Shown: positions 25,619 through 34,160, numbered from the stretch's first letter. The stretch: 64,000 nucleotides of DNA from an uncultured Bacteroidales bacterium (GCA_902793405.1 CADBDH010000011.1:111195-175194); one strand, 5' to 3'. Numbers and translations: made by a program. The notes: generated by a model not told the origin, from the letters alone.

Positions 25619-27358
25619 TCAATGGGTCGAAAACCTGGGCACACGGTCGAAGATGAGGAAACGGCTGATGTCCCAGGCCTGGCGTTGATGGGGAGTGAGT
25701 GCTGTGCTGTCGCCGATAACCGACATGTTGCGGGGCTGGATGGCTCCTGCGACAGGATAACGCAGGATGCTGTGGCCAAGGCCCTTCCAGGAGTAGTCAT
25801 TGGCACCCATCACGTCGAGCAACGTGGGATAGACGTCCACCTGGCCGATGACAGGCTCGTAGCGCAAGGTGGTATCACAGCCGGCGATAATCAAGGGGAT
25901 GCCCCAATCGTCGGGCACAGCGTCATAGTCTGAAAGGCCCATGACACGGTTACGGTAGAGCTGGGTGTGATCGCTCACGATGGCAACAACCGTGTTGCCG
26001 GCCAAGCCCTGACGCTGCAAGGCATCGATAAAGACACCGAGGCAGCTGTCGGTGAGATGTACACAGTTAAGGTAGCCACGGGCTTCGGCATTGAGGGTGT
26101 CGCTGCGGTTGATCCATGTGGGCGGCACCTTGCCGTCGGTGTAAGGTGCATGCATGGTCATGGTGACCATCTCCAGGAAAAACGGCTGCCGCAAAGTGGG
26201 CAACAGGCCACTGGCAAAGTCCATGAGCGCGGCATCGTCGATATTGCCTTGACGCTGGAGTGCAGCGGCAAGATGTTCACGGGTGTAGAGGGTGTCGAAG
26301 CCGTAGGTGCGGGCCGTGACGTTCTGGTTCCAGTTCACACCAGGGGTGCAGATGATTTCACGGCAATCATAGCCCGGCAATGCGGCTGCCAACGTGGGAT
26401 ATGGGCCATCGCCATGATGCACGGCCACCACACCGTCGCGCAGGGGCAGCAGGCCCGTGTTGTAGATGAAGTGGGCATCGCTGGAATGGCCGTGACTGGT
26501 CTGGAACAGCACGTGCGGGGCATAGATGACACTATCGCCCGCCACGAGGCGGTTCATCACAGGTGTCACCTCGCGGCCGTCCACCTGCATGCCGATGGGC
26601 CAGGTGTGCAACGATTCCACAATGATGAGGACCAGGTTGCGCCCCTGGGTATGGCAGTACGGGTTATCGCTGTAGTGCGGGCATTCGTCGGCAAGGAAAC
26701 GGTCCACCATGGCACGCTCCTCGTCGTTGACCGAGTGGCTGTTGAAGAGAGCCTGGCTCAAAGAGTAGAGACCGTAAGGGATGAGTCCGTTTTGGGCAAA
26801 ATAGTCACGGTTGCTGAAGTTGTACAGGAAGCGCTTCTCGTAGTTCTCGCCCTTGACCACATAACCCGCCAAGGCCAATACCAGTGCACCCGCAAGGGTG
26901 AGCAGGAATGGCTTGAGACGGCCGGTTTCATGATCGCTACGGCGCCAGATGAAGGAAACCGCGATCAGTAAGAGATAAGGGACCAAAACCAGCAGGTCTT
27001 GCCAACGCAACAACGACAATGTGCTGGCCGCCAAGGTGGAATTGACGTTTTGGGTTAGCGTCAGGCTCTGCCAGGGCATCAAGTCGTCATAGGCGCGGCA
27101 GTAGCACATCTGCATCAGGCACCAGACGGTGAGCAAGGTCATGGGAATCCACACCAGCCAGCGCCAGCGGGGTTTCAGGAGCCAGTAAGGAGACAAGAGC
27201 AACAAAGCATTGGCCAACGAAATGGCCACCGCATGCCAGTGGTGCAACATTTGACCCACACCACCCAGCTGCGTGTCGAGCGCCATGACAAAACACTGCC
27301 ATGCGGCAACAATGACACAGAGCAGGAAGAATGCGATATGTCTATCCTTTATTTTCAA
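25619..27358 (-). CDS. LTA-synthase-like alkaline-phosphatase-superfamily membrane enzyme
   Basis: A 579-residue protein with four to five N-terminal membrane segments (within 1-170) and a periplasmic sulfatase/phosphotransferase domain. IIVESLHTW contains the metal-binding Glu near 248. QTSHGHSSD aligns with the LtaS nucleophile motif QTGQGKTSD, placing Ser292 where lipoteichoic acid synthase has its Thr. Later motifs (FLEMVTMTMHAPY, AIVSDHTQL) supply further metal ligands. It probably transfers a phosphoryl-alcohol group such as phosphoethanolamine or phosphoglycerol to an envelope glycan. The start is TTG: a stop codon stands immediately upstream in frame and the next Met is residue 25, inside the first helix. 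It follows umuD after 66 bases. Confidence 0.82.
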   Translation of the reverse strand: MKIKDRHIAFFLLCVIVAAWQCFVMALDTQLGGVGQMLHHWHAVAISLANALLLLSPYWLLKPRWRWLVWIPMTLLTVWCLMQMCYCRAYDDLMPWQSLTLTQNVNSTLAASTLSLLRWQDLLVLVPYLLLIAVSFIWRRSDHETGRLKPFLLTLAGALVLALAGYVVKGENYEKRFLYNFSNRDYFAQNGLIPYGLYSLSQALFNSHSVNDEERAMVDRFLADECPHYSDNPYCHTQGRNLVLIIVESLHTWPIGMQVDGREVTPVMNRLVAGDSVIYAPHVLFQTSHGHSSDAHFIYNTGLLPLRDGVVAVHHGDGPYPTLAAALPGYDCREIICTPGVNWNQNVTARTYGFDTLYTREHLAAALQRQGNIDDAALMDFASGLLPTLRQPFFLEMVTMTMHAPYTDGKVPPTWINRSDTLNAEARGYLNCVHLTDSCLGVFIDALQRQGLAGNTVVAIVSDHTQLYRNRVMGLSDYDAVPDDWGIPLIIAGCDTTLRYEPVIGQVDVYPTLLDVMGANDYSWKGLGHSILRYPVAGAIQPRNMSVIGDSTALTPHQRQAWDISRFLIFDRVPRFSTH

Positions 27359-27424
27359 TTACAAATTAATTTATAGACGTGGCTCTGTCACGTCACAGGG
27401 GACCTGGTCGCCTTAAGATGGGTG

Positions 27425-27853
27425 TTATACACGTTTAATGATGTGGGAGACGACGCCCCAGATCTGGAAATTGCTGTCTTCACCCACTTTCAGTTCGGGA
27501 AACGAAGCGTTGGCTGGCGTGAGGTAAACGCCATCGTCGCGCACGCTCAGGCGCTTGACCGTGAAATCGCCATCAATAAAGCAGACGGCGATGTTGCCGT
27601 CATGCGGCGTGAGCGAACGGTCGATGATGAGCAAATCGCCCTCGTTGATTCCTGCATCGACCATCGAATCGCCAATCACACGGGCACAGAAGGTGGCTGC
27701 AGGATTGGTGATGAGGGCACGATTCAGGTCGATGGTGTCGGCATATTCGCCCTGGGCAGGGCTCGGGAAACCCGCCTGCACCCTACTCTCAAAGAACTGC
27801 AGTCCGGAGGTTTTCTCCTCGGGCTGAACTGGCGATATTTTGATCTCGTCCAT
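27425..27853 (-). CDS. umuD: UmuD-like S24 autoprotease
   Basis: A 142-residue LexA/UmuD-fold protein without a DNA-binding domain. The self-cleavage site Ala27-Gly28 (VQAGFPSP), the nucleophile Ser63 (GDSM) and the general base Lys100 (FTVKRL) are all present. UmuD is normally the partner of the UmuC Y-family polymerase in SOS mutagenesis, but no umuC is adjacent: upstream, 4 bases away, is a PhnP-like gene and downstream is an LTA-synthase-like gene. It may serve a UmuC encoded elsewhere. No LexA box was identified in front of it; it is inside an apparent operon. Confidence 0.9.
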   Translation of the reverse strand: MDEIKISPVQPEEKTSGLQFFESRVQAGFPSPAQGEYADTIDLNRALITNPAATFCARVIGDSMVDAGINEGDLLIIDRSLTPHDGNIAVCFIDGDFTVKRLSVRDDGVYLTPANASFPELKVGEDSNFQIWGVVSHIIKRV

Positions 27854-27857
27854 TCTA

Positions 27858-28634
27858 TTAAACCTTTACAATCAGCCCGTCATAAGCCAGTTCCACACCA
27901 TCAGGCAACAATTTGGGGGACTCGGCATGCAGGCCCATGCGGTCGCTCATGTGGATGAGCAGGGAGCGCCCAGGCTTAACGCGCCTGATGATATCCAATG
28001 TCTCGGCCAGACACATGTGCGACATGTGCTCGCCCACGCGCAACGAGTTGATTACCAGCAGAGGCACACCAGTGAGTTTCTTCACCACTTCGTTGTCGAT
28101 GGTCTTGGCATCGGTGATATAGGCCAATGGACCAATGCGGAAACCCAGAATGGGCAACTTGTAGTGCATCACCGGTATAGGCTCGACCCTCACTCCCTCG
28201 ACCAAGAACGGCACGTCGTCATCAATGACATGCTCCTCGAACTGGGGCACTCCCGGATAGGGATTCTCGGCAAAGCAATAAGGAATGCGCTTGTGCAGGT
28301 TCATCAGCACATCGGCACGGGCATACAGCGGCATGGGGCGTTCAAAGCAATAAGCCCGCAGGTCATCGAGGCCCGCCACATGGTCGAAATGGATGTGTGT
28401 CAACAACACAGCATCCAGGTTATCGTCGCTGGCACGCAGCATCTGTGTGCGAAAGTCGGGGCCGCAGTCGATAAGAATTCTTGCGCCCTGATAACGCACG
28501 ATGGCCGACGTGCGCAATCGCTTGTCGCGTGGATCGGCGCTCATGCACACGGGACAAAGGCATCGCAGCATGGGTACTCCTGTCGAGGTGCCTGTTCCCA
28601 GAAATTCTATTTCAAGCGTGGTTGGTTCCATCAT
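27858..28634 (-). CDS. Metallo-beta-lactamase-fold phosphodiesterase, PhnP-like
   Basis: A 258-residue MBL-fold hydrolase. FLGTGTSTGVP opens the family, THIHFDH (His80, His82, Asp84, His85) is the metal motif, and three cysteines in RCLCPVC (25-30) match the extra zinc site of PhnP. PhnP cleaves 5-phosphoribosyl 1,2-cyclic phosphate in phosphonate breakdown, but no other phn genes are here, so a general cyclic-phosphate or nucleic-acid end processing role is equally possible. ATG at 28634 overlaps the stop of the upstream lipoprotein gene. Confidence 0.83.
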   Translation of the reverse strand: MMEPTTLEIEFLGTGTSTGVPMLRCLCPVCMSADPRDKRLRTSAIVRYQGARILIDCGPDFRTQMLRASDDNLDAVLLTHIHFDHVAGLDDLRAYCFERPMPLYARADVLMNLHKRIPYCFAENPYPGVPQFEEHVIDDDVPFLVEGVRVEPIPVMHYKLPILGFRIGPLAYITDAKTIDNEVVKKLTGVPLLVINSLRVGEHMSHMCLAETLDIIRRVKPGRSLLIHMSDRMGLHAESPKLLPDGVELAYDGLIVKV

Positions 28635-29587
28635 TTCCTGAATTGACTGAGGAGCCCGTCAACAAAGTACAGATAAGCTCCACCATCATAGTACCAATAT
28701 TCCCTCATTCCGGCCTGGTCGGGCCGCTCGCTGATGCCTTTGGGACTTCCCAGAGCCAGACGGCATTCCTCCTTGGTCATGCCTTCCACCACCTGCCCGC
28801 GAGTAATGCGTTCCCAATTGGCATCGGTGATGGTAGGATAAGACTCATGGGGATTGGCGACCGAGAACATCGCGTCAAAATCCCGTCCCAGCATTGTTGA
28901 TAAGTTGTCGTTCATCCACACCATCGCATGCTCGCCGGTGTCGGCCGTAGTAAACAGCACGCGCAGCGGTAACACGGCATTGCCTGGCAGGACGCTATCG
29001 ATGCGCACCTTGATGAAGTGGCGGCCGTCCATCATCTGCTCGGTCTGAGTGTCATACCAGATGGGCGTGCGTACATAAAACTCCTTACCGACCAACTGAC
29101 GGGCGACATGGTCCACCATGTCCAGATCAATCAGCATCGGCAGAGAAGAAATGGCATGGCTGGCTTCGGGGGCTTTCACGCGATAATGAAGATACGAGCC
29201 TGTCTCCTCATCTTCAAAATCGATATATAGCCTGCGGTTGTCTCCATTAAGGAATAGTCCACTTTTGGAAGCCCCCTGATAAGTAAGGACGTGTCCTGCC
29301 AGATGCAGGGTATCCTTGTCATAGCCATCGGTATCGGCAAGCATCTGCGTCACCCTGTCATCGGCCACCCAGAAGCGCTTACCGACTTTCCATGCCGGAA
29401 GCGAGTCAATGTAGGCTTCAAGTGTCACGGCAGGCTGGCGTGTGTCAATCTTGTCCATGACCCGCTGCACGTCCTTGTCGGTCACGTGCTCGGTCACTTC
29501 GATGCCCGTGCCACAGGACGCCATCAGCAGGCAAAACATGGCGCTAACTGCGATGCTTGGCAAGATGTCACGCACAGAGCGATGCAT
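28631..29587 (-). CDS. Lipoprotein with SmpA/BamE-like C-terminal segment
   Basis: A 318-residue protein starting at MHRSVRDIL; the lipobox MASC gives a lipidated Cys near 25. The ATG at 29587 is preferred because it begins a proper lipoprotein signal. The bulk shows alternating beta and helix predictions with no family I recognise. The last 60 residues (GQVVEGMTKEECRLALGSP..., WYYDGGAYLYFVDGLL) follow the SmpA/OmlA/BamE pattern of 'GMt...lG.P...w.Y..g..lyF.dG.L', common in outer-membrane-associated lipoproteins. It is translationally coupled to the PhnP-like gene. Function unknown. Confidence 0.7.
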   Translation of the reverse strand: MHRSVRDILPSIAVSAMFCLLMASCGTGIEVTEHVTDKDVQRVMDKIDTRQPAVTLEAYIDSLPAWKVGKRFWVADDRVTQMLADTDGYDKDTLHLAGHVLTYQGASKSGLFLNGDNRRLYIDFEDEETGSYLHYRVKAPEASHAISSLPMLIDLDMVDHVARQLVGKEFYVRTPIWYDTQTEQMMDGRHFIKVRIDSVLPGNAVLPLRVLFTTADTGEHAMVWMNDNLSTMLGRDFDAMFSVANPHESYPTITDANWERITRGQVVEGMTKEECRLALGSPKGISERPDQAGMREYWYYDGGAYLYFVDGLLSQFRK

Positions 29588-29606
29588 GCGTATCAAATAT
29601 GAGTGT

Positions 29607-30023
29607 TTACTCGTTACTATTGACTTTGAGAGCAGAGTCCATCGAGGCGGCCAGGGCGCGGACGCTGACATCACCATTCAAGACGTCTTTTGTGACCTCT
29701 TCGACAGCCTTCTCGTTGCTGACGCCGTTCTTAACCTTGATGGCTGTCAGATAGGGAGCATGGCGTTGACGCGAGTCGACAACTGCTTTACGGAAATCGG
29801 CAATCGCTGCCGTGTCGTTGGTTGCAATAATTTCGGCCTCGGCGTCGCGGATTGCCTTTTCGGCTGCCAGTGCGGCAGCGGTATCCTGCTTCTCGACAGC
29901 CTGGTCGAGCTGCTGGGACAGTTCTCTACCCTTGATGGTATACTGGCTGTCACTTGCACTACCTTGACAACCCATAAGTGACAGAGCAACAACTGCTGCC
30001 ACCGACAAAATCATTTTTTTCAT
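29607..30023 (-). CDS. Small helical lipoprotein, function unknown
   Basis: A 138-residue protein. The start at 30023 gives a clean lipoprotein signal (MKKMILSVAAVVALSLMGCQG, Cys19). The mature part is Ala/Glu/Asp-rich and helical (QQLDQAVEKQDTAAALAAEK), with no recognised domain. An upstream in-frame extension overlaps the TSCPD gene and lacks coding character. It sits in the long minus-strand run between a TSCPD gene and a BamE-like lipoprotein gene, 19 bases before the latter's start. Confidence 0.7.
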   Translation of the reverse strand: MKKMILSVAAVVALSLMGCQGSASDSQYTIKGRELSQQLDQAVEKQDTAAALAAEKAIRDAEAEIIATNDTAAIADFRKAVVDSRQRHAPYLTAIKVKNGVSNEKAVEEVTKDVLNGDVSVRALAASMDSALKVNSNE

Positions 30024-30061
30024 TCTTATAAAAGGTTTTAATAAATCAATCATGTTCAACA

Positions 30062-30319
30062 TTATCCCTTTTGATTCATCGCCTGAAGCAAGGCATTGGC
30101 CAACTGGTCGGGACAAGATGTGTTCTTGTAACCGCAACGAATGCCCTGCAGCTTGGAAACGGCCTCGGTGGCCGCCATGCCGCGCACGAGCACCGAAATG
30201 CCCTGAAGGTTGCCATGGCACCCGCCTGTGAACTGCACGTCACGGATGACATTCTGCTCATCAAGTTCAAAATCAATCTGGGACGAACACGTTCCCTGGG
30301 GATAATAGGTAAATTTCAT
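30062..30319 (-). CDS. TSCPD-domain protein (TIGR03905-like)
   Basis: An 85-residue protein beginning MKFTYYPQGTCSSQ. Conserved cysteine positions are GTCSSQ, GGCHGN and the naming motif TSCPDQLA. TSCPD domains occur free-standing, as here, and at the C-terminus of B12-dependent ribonucleotide reductases such as the one at 6190-8763. The ATG at 30319 starts 16 bases after the stop of the Crp/Fnr-type regulator, so the two are probably cotranscribed. The role is unknown; nucleic acid or nucleotide-related redox function is a guess from the domain's partners. Confidence 0.8.
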   Translation of the reverse strand: MKFTYYPQGTCSSQIDFELDEQNVIRDVQFTGGCHGNLQGISVLVRGMAATEAVSKLQGIRCGYKNTSCPDQLANALLQAMNQKG

Positions 30320-30335
30320 TGTTTTCTCGAAAATA

Positions 30336-31013
30336 TCATTTGTGAATGAGCTCGGCAAGCCGGCTCAAATCCAAAACCCTCAATTCATTACTGGTGTAGT
30401 CCACGATGTCTTCATCGGCCAGCTTGTCGAGCGACGCGATGAGCGTGGTGCGTTGCGTGCCCAGGAGCACACACAGGTCCTTTTGCTTGAAGCGCACCGC
30501 CACATCGGTAGCGCCAGTGACCGTCAAGGCATCTACAATCATGGCCAGACGCTCCACGACAGAGCCATCCTTAATGGCAAGTATTGAAGCCGTGTTGCGC
30601 TGGCTGCCCGACGAGAGGTAGTTGAGGATGTTGAACAAGAACACCTTGTCAAAAGCCAACATCTTGATGTAATCACTCTTGCGCAACTGCAGGATGCCGC
30701 AGGGGCCATCGGCAAAAGCCGAATAGGGATAGGTCGTTTCCCTGCCGAAGAGATATTCAGCAGCCAACACATGAGGCGTCTCTAACGTCTGCAACAGGGA
30801 TACGCGCAAGTGGTCGCACGGGGTCTCAAGCCTGACGCGGCCCGAAACGATGAACCTAATGTGCGAACATTGATCACCTGCGGCAAAAATCTGTTCCCCA
30901 TTCCTGAATTTCAGGAAATGGAAAGGCAGTTTCTCGACAAGTGCCGTGATGACGTCAGTGCTCACGCCCTGAAAGAGCGGCAACTGCATCAACTGTTGGT
31001 ACATGCTGTTCAT
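30336..31013 (-). CDS. Crp/Fnr-family transcription regulator
   Basis: A 225-residue regulator with an N-terminal cyclic-nucleotide-binding fold (LPLFQGVSTDVI..., FAAGDQCSHIRFIVSGRVRL) and a C-terminal winged helix-turn-helix (FKQKDLCVLLGTQRTTLIASLDKLADEDIVDY). There is no Fnr-type N-terminal cysteine cluster. The cNMP-binding phosphate cassette is poorly conserved, so the ligand is uncertain. It lies 26 bases behind hisS and 16 bases before the TSCPD gene. Confidence 0.88.
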   Translation of the reverse strand: MNSMYQQLMQLPLFQGVSTDVITALVEKLPFHFLKFRNGEQIFAAGDQCSHIRFIVSGRVRLETPCDHLRVSLLQTLETPHVLAAEYLFGRETTYPYSAFADGPCGILQLRKSDYIKMLAFDKVFLFNILNYLSSGSQRNTASILAIKDGSVVERLAMIVDALTVTGATDVAVRFKQKDLCVLLGTQRTTLIASLDKLADEDIVDYTSNELRVLDLSRLAELIHK

Positions 31014-31039
31014 AGCCAGGGAAACACGTTTTTAAGATA

Positions 31040-32404
31040 TCACTTAGCCAACAGGTCAATGACTTGCTCGACGGTCAACGACTGCTGCTCGCCCGTGACC
31101 ATGTTCTTGAGCGCGATGGTGCCATTCTGCACCTCGTCTGCACCAACGATGGCCACATAGGGAATCTGGCGGTCGTTGGCATAGTTCATCTGCTTCTTCA
31201 TCTTGGCATTGTCAGGATACAGCTCAGCACTAATGCCGGCACGGCGCAAGGCCATGATGTGGCGCAGCGACATGGCAGCCTCCTGGTCGCCGAAGTTGAC
31301 AAACATCACGCGGGCCGTTGCCATGGTGTCGGCAGGATACAGGTCGAGAGCGTTCAGCACGTCATAGATGCGGTCGGCACCAAAGCTGATGCCCACACCC
31401 GACAGGCCCGGCATGCCGAACACGCCCGTCAGATTGTCGTAGCGACCGCCACCCGTGATGCTGCCGATGGCCACATCAAGGGCTTTGACCTCGAGGATGG
31501 TGCCGGTGTAATAGTTCAGACCACGGGCCAACGACACATCAAGTTCGACACGGGCACGGGTGCCCAGTGCATCCACCTGGTCGAGCACATAGCGCATCTC
31601 CTCGATACCCTTCATGCCCACCTCGCTGCTTGCCAGCATTCCGGCAAGGGCAGTCAGGCGCTGTTCGTTGGTGCCGTCCAGTGACAGCAGCGGTTGCAAC
31701 GTGGCAATGGCCTCGTCGCTCAAGCCTTTCTCCTTGAGCTCGGCATTCACGTTCTCGATACCTATTTTGTCGAGTTTGTCGATGGCTACGGTAATGTCGA
31801 TGATTTTATCGGCAGCACCGATAACCTCGGCGATACCGCTCAAAATCTTGCGGTTGTTCAGCTTGATGGCGACATTGACATTGAAGCGCTTGAACACTTC
31901 GTCAATCATCGTCACCAGTTCTACCTCGTTCCACAGCGAGTCACTGCCCACGATGTCAGCATCGCACTGGTAGAACTCACGGTAACGCCCCTTCTGCGGC
32001 CGGTCGGCACGCCAAACCGGCTGTACCTGGTAGCGCTTGAAAGGCATCTGCACATCGTTGCGGTGCTGCACGACATAGCGGGCAAAGGGCACCGTGAGGT
32101 CATAACGGAGGCCTTTTTCGCTGATTTTGGTCGTCAGGTGCAGGGAGTCATGTGCCGACAACAGGTCGTCGGGCGCATCCTTGAGGTAGTCACCACTGTT
32201 GAGAATCTTGAACAGCAGTTTGTCGCCTTCCTCGCCATACTTGCCCATCAGGGTTGACAGGTTCTCGATGGCGGGAGTCTCAATCTGCTGGAAACCATAA
32301 AGCAGAAAAACGTCTTTAATGGTGTTGAAGATATAGTTGCGGCGCGCCATCTCGATGGGCGAGAAGTCGCGCGTCCCCTTGGGGATAGATGGTTTTTGTG
32401 CCAT
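31040..32404 (-). CDS. hisS: Histidyl-tRNA synthetase
   Basis: A 454-residue class II aminoacyl-tRNA synthetase. Motif 1 lies near the N-terminus after KGTRDFSP, motif 2 includes [12 protein letters not shown], the histidine-specific [14 protein letters not shown] is present, and motif 3 is [14 protein letters not shown]. The anticodon-binding domain forms the last 90 residues ([16 protein letters not shown]...). All landmarks expected for a functional enzyme are visible. The 84-base spacer upstream is largely a heptad array. Confidence 0.97.
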   Translation of the reverse strand: MAQKPSIPKGTRDFSPIEMARRNYIFNTIKDVFLLYGFQQIETPAIENLSTLMGKYGEEGDKLLFKILNSGDYLKDAPDDLLSAHDSLHLTTKISEKGLRYDLTVPFARYVVQHRNDVQMPFKRYQVQPVWRADRPQKGRYREFYQCDADIVGSDSLWNEVELVTMIDEVFKRFNVNVAIKLNNRKILSGIAEVIGAADKIIDITVAIDKLDKIGIENVNAELKEKGLSDEAIATLQPLLSLDGTNEQRLTALAGMLASSEVGMKGIEEMRYVLDQVDALGTRARVELDVSLARGLNYYTGTILEVKALDVAIGSITGGGRYDNLTGVFGMPGLSGVGISFGADRIYDVLNALDLYPADTMATARVMFVNFGDQEAAMSLRHIMALRRAGISAELYPDNAKMKKQMNYANDRQIPYVAIVGADEVQNGTIALKNMVTGEQQSLTVEQVIDLLAK

Positions 32405-32410
32405 TAGATT

Positions 32411-32470
32411 ATTAGTTATTAGTCCCTAGTTTCTAGTCCCTAGTTTCTAGTTTCTAGTCTTTAGTTTTTA
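32411..32470 (-). repeat. Heptad array before hisS
   Basis: Eight tandem units in minus-strand sense (ACTAAAG, ACTAGAA, ACTAGAA, ACTAGGG, ACTAGAA, ACTAGGG, ACTAATA). The array ends 6 bases before the hisS ATG. Confidence 0.8.
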
Positions 32471-32488
32471 TTTGTTTGTTTTCGTTGA

Positions 32489-33166
32489 TTAGCGACGGCG
32501 GCCCAAGAAAATGGCTGCATAATATAATAATGTAGCAAGCGAACCGATTGCAGCCACGACATAGGTATAGGCAGCAGCATGCAAGGCGTCCTTGGCATAG
32601 CCTAACTGTTCACCGCTAACGATACCCGATCCTTCGAGCCACTTGATGGCGCGACGGCTGGCATCCACCTCGACGGGCAGGGTTACAAAGCTGAACAGCA
32701 CCGTCATGGCGAACAAGAGAAGAGCGATATAAAGAGGTATCACACTCAATTCATACAGAGCAATGCCAGCAAGCAACAGCCACTGCACCGTCTTGGAAGC
32801 GAACGAAACGATGGGTACCATCTTGGTGCGCAGTTGCAGCATGTTATAGCCCACCTTGTGCTGAACGGCATGCCCGCACTCATGGGCGGCAACTGCGGCA
32901 GCCGCAATGCTGTTGGTACCATAGACCGGCTCACTCAGGTTCACAGTCCTGTTGGCGGGATTGAAGTGGTCGGTAAGCTGGCCGCTCACACTGGTCACCT
33001 GCACATCGCCACAACCATTCTGCTGCAACATCGCATTGGCGATGTCACGACCAGCCATGGGCACGCCCAGAGGCACTTTACTATACTTGTCGAATTTTGA
33101 TTTGAGGGAGTTCTGAACAATCAGGCTCAGGATAAAAATACCTCCCATTAAGATATACACAAACAT
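32489..33166 (-). CDS. YugP-like membrane zinc metallopeptidase
   Basis: A 225-residue membrane protein of the YugP/neutral zinc metallopeptidase family. The catalytic motif is HECGH (95-99) in AAHECGHAVQH. Hydrophobic helices are at about 1-19, 118-160 and 200-220. The N-terminus (MFVYILMGGIFILSLIVQNSLKSKFDKYSKVP) is typical of the family. The promoter TACCTTTG (33295-33288) predicts a leader of about 115 bases, which contains an 8-bp stem (33227-33234 with 33266-33273) and a short heptad array next to the ATG. Substrates of the family are not established. Confidence 0.88.
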   Translation of the reverse strand: MFVYILMGGIFILSLIVQNSLKSKFDKYSKVPLGVPMAGRDIANAMLQQNGCGDVQVTSVSGQLTDHFNPANRTVNLSEPVYGTNSIAAAAVAAHECGHAVQHKVGYNMLQLRTKMVPIVSFASKTVQWLLLAGIALYELSVIPLYIALLLFAMTVLFSFVTLPVEVDASRRAIKWLEGSGIVSGEQLGYAKDALHAAAYTYVVAAIGSLATLLYYAAIFLGRRR

Positions 33167-33175
33167 ACTGTAAGT

Positions 33176-33191
33176 ATTTAGTTGTTAGTTT
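33176..33191 (-). repeat. Short heptad array before the YugP-like gene
   Basis: Two units (ACTAACA, ACTAAAT in minus-strand sense), 9 bases before the ATG at 33166. Confidence 0.5.
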
Positions 33192-33226
33192 TTTTCGTTG
33201 TCAGACGATTATTTTCATTTTTTTGT

Positions 33227-33273
33227 GTCCAGCGACAAGTTTGGCACGAAAATTGTAGCAAAAGGCGCTGGAC
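33227..33273 (-). promoter_or_regulatory. Stem-loop in the long leader of the YugP-like gene
   Basis: GTCCAGCG (33227-33234) pairs with CGCTGGAC (33266-33273) around a 31-base loop. It lies between the -7 box at 33295-33288 and the ATG at 33166. A candidate leader structure; ligand or role unknown. Confidence 0.4.
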
Positions 33274-33367
33274 CAGATTACGCACCGCAAAGGTAAAGTT
33301 TTTTGGCCGCAAAACCGCCCAAAAGGACAATAAAAGTGCTAAAAAATGAAAATTGAGAGCAAAAAAG

Positions 33368-33398
33368 TTTGGTAATTCAAAAATAGCCGTTACATTTG
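33368..33398 (+). promoter_or_regulatory. Strong promoter of the helical lipoprotein gene
   Basis: TTTG (33368-33371), exactly 19 bases, TACATTTG (33391-33398). The ATG follows at 33450. Confidence 0.8.
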
Positions 33399-33449
33399 CG
33401 GCGTTGATTCGTTTTATTATTAATTCATTTATTTAAAAGTTGTTTTATT

Positions 33450-34013
33450 ATGAAGAAGTTTTTATTGATGTTTGCAGCTGTTGCTGCTATCGCACTTGTC
33501 GGTTGCAAGACCGAAACCAAGCCCGCCGAGGAGGCTGTTGAAGAGGCTCCCGTAGCAGAGTACACTGTTGACGGCGTTGCCGCTGACCTGTTGAACTGCG
33601 CTGATGAGGCACAGGCACTTGGCCTGCTCGATGGTATCAAGGCTAAGGCTGAGGAGTTGCTGAAGGGTGGTGACCAGGCTGGTTACTTCAACATCATCAA
33701 CATCCTGAAGACCGTTTGGGACAACAACAAGGATGCCATCCTGGCTAAGATCCCGAGCCTGGCTGAGAAGATCACCGGTTACATCGATGTTCCCGAGGAG
33801 ATGAAGGCTGGTTTTGCTGAGTTCGTAGCAAAGCAGGCTGCTGAGAAGGTTGGTGAAGCTGTTGACGCTGCTACCGATGCTGCCGCTGAGAAGGTAGACG
33901 GTGCTGTTGACGCTGCTAAGGACGCTGCCGGCAATGCCGTTGATGCTGCCAAGGAGAAGGCTGCTGAGGGTGTTGACGCTGCTGCCGAGAAGGTTAAAAA
34001 TGCCATCAACTAA
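33450..34013 (+). CDS. Lipoprotein with apolipoprotein/LEA-like amphipathic repeats
   Basis: A 187-residue lipoprotein (MKKFLLMFAAVAAIALVGCK; Cys19). After an acidic, Pro/Glu-rich linker and a helical domain, the last 55 residues are degenerate repeats of Ala-Ala-Lys/Glu-Asp-Ala units (DAATDAAAEKV, DAAKDAAGNAV, DAAKEKAAEGV, DAAAEKVKNAI), an 11-residue amphipathic helix pattern as in LEA proteins and apolipoproteins. It has a consensus promoter, a strong terminator and codon choice unlike the longer genes (almost all GCT/GAG/AAG), which suggests high expression. It is monocistronic. A stress or membrane-surface role is possible but not shown. Confidence 0.8.
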   Translation: MKKFLLMFAAVAAIALVGCKTETKPAEEAVEEAPVAEYTVDGVAADLLNCADEAQALGLLDGIKAKAEELLKGGDQAGYFNIINILKTVWDNNKDAILAKIPSLAEKITGYIDVPEEMKAGFAEFVAKQAAEKVGEAVDAATDAAAEKVDGAVDAAKDAAGNAVDAAKEKAAEGVDAAAEKVKNAIN

Positions 34014-34046
34014 TCATTGAACCTGATTATTCATTAATCCTAATAG

Positions 34047-34089
34047 ATCAGGGCTGGCTCTCAACGGGCCAGCCCTGATTGTTTTTTTT
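34047..34089 (+). terminator. Intrinsic terminator of the lipoprotein gene
   Basis: A 12-bp perfect stem (ATCAGGGCTGGC / GCCAGCCCTGAT), 9-base loop, then TG and eight T. Confidence 0.9.
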
Positions 34090-34091
34090 GA

Positions 34092-34157
34092 TGCGAGCCG
34101 GAGGCTTGCAATACCCCGACAGGCCTGCAATACTACACAGGCTTTCAATACCATGAA
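34092..34157. repeat. Dispersed palindrome copy 2, extended as a degenerate tandem repeat
   Basis: 34092-34120 repeats the element at 6059-6088. It runs on as three imperfect units of about 18-20 bases sharing GGCTTGCAATACC, GGCCTGCAATACT and GGCTTTCAATACC. Confidence 0.6.
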
Positions 34158-34160
34158 CGG

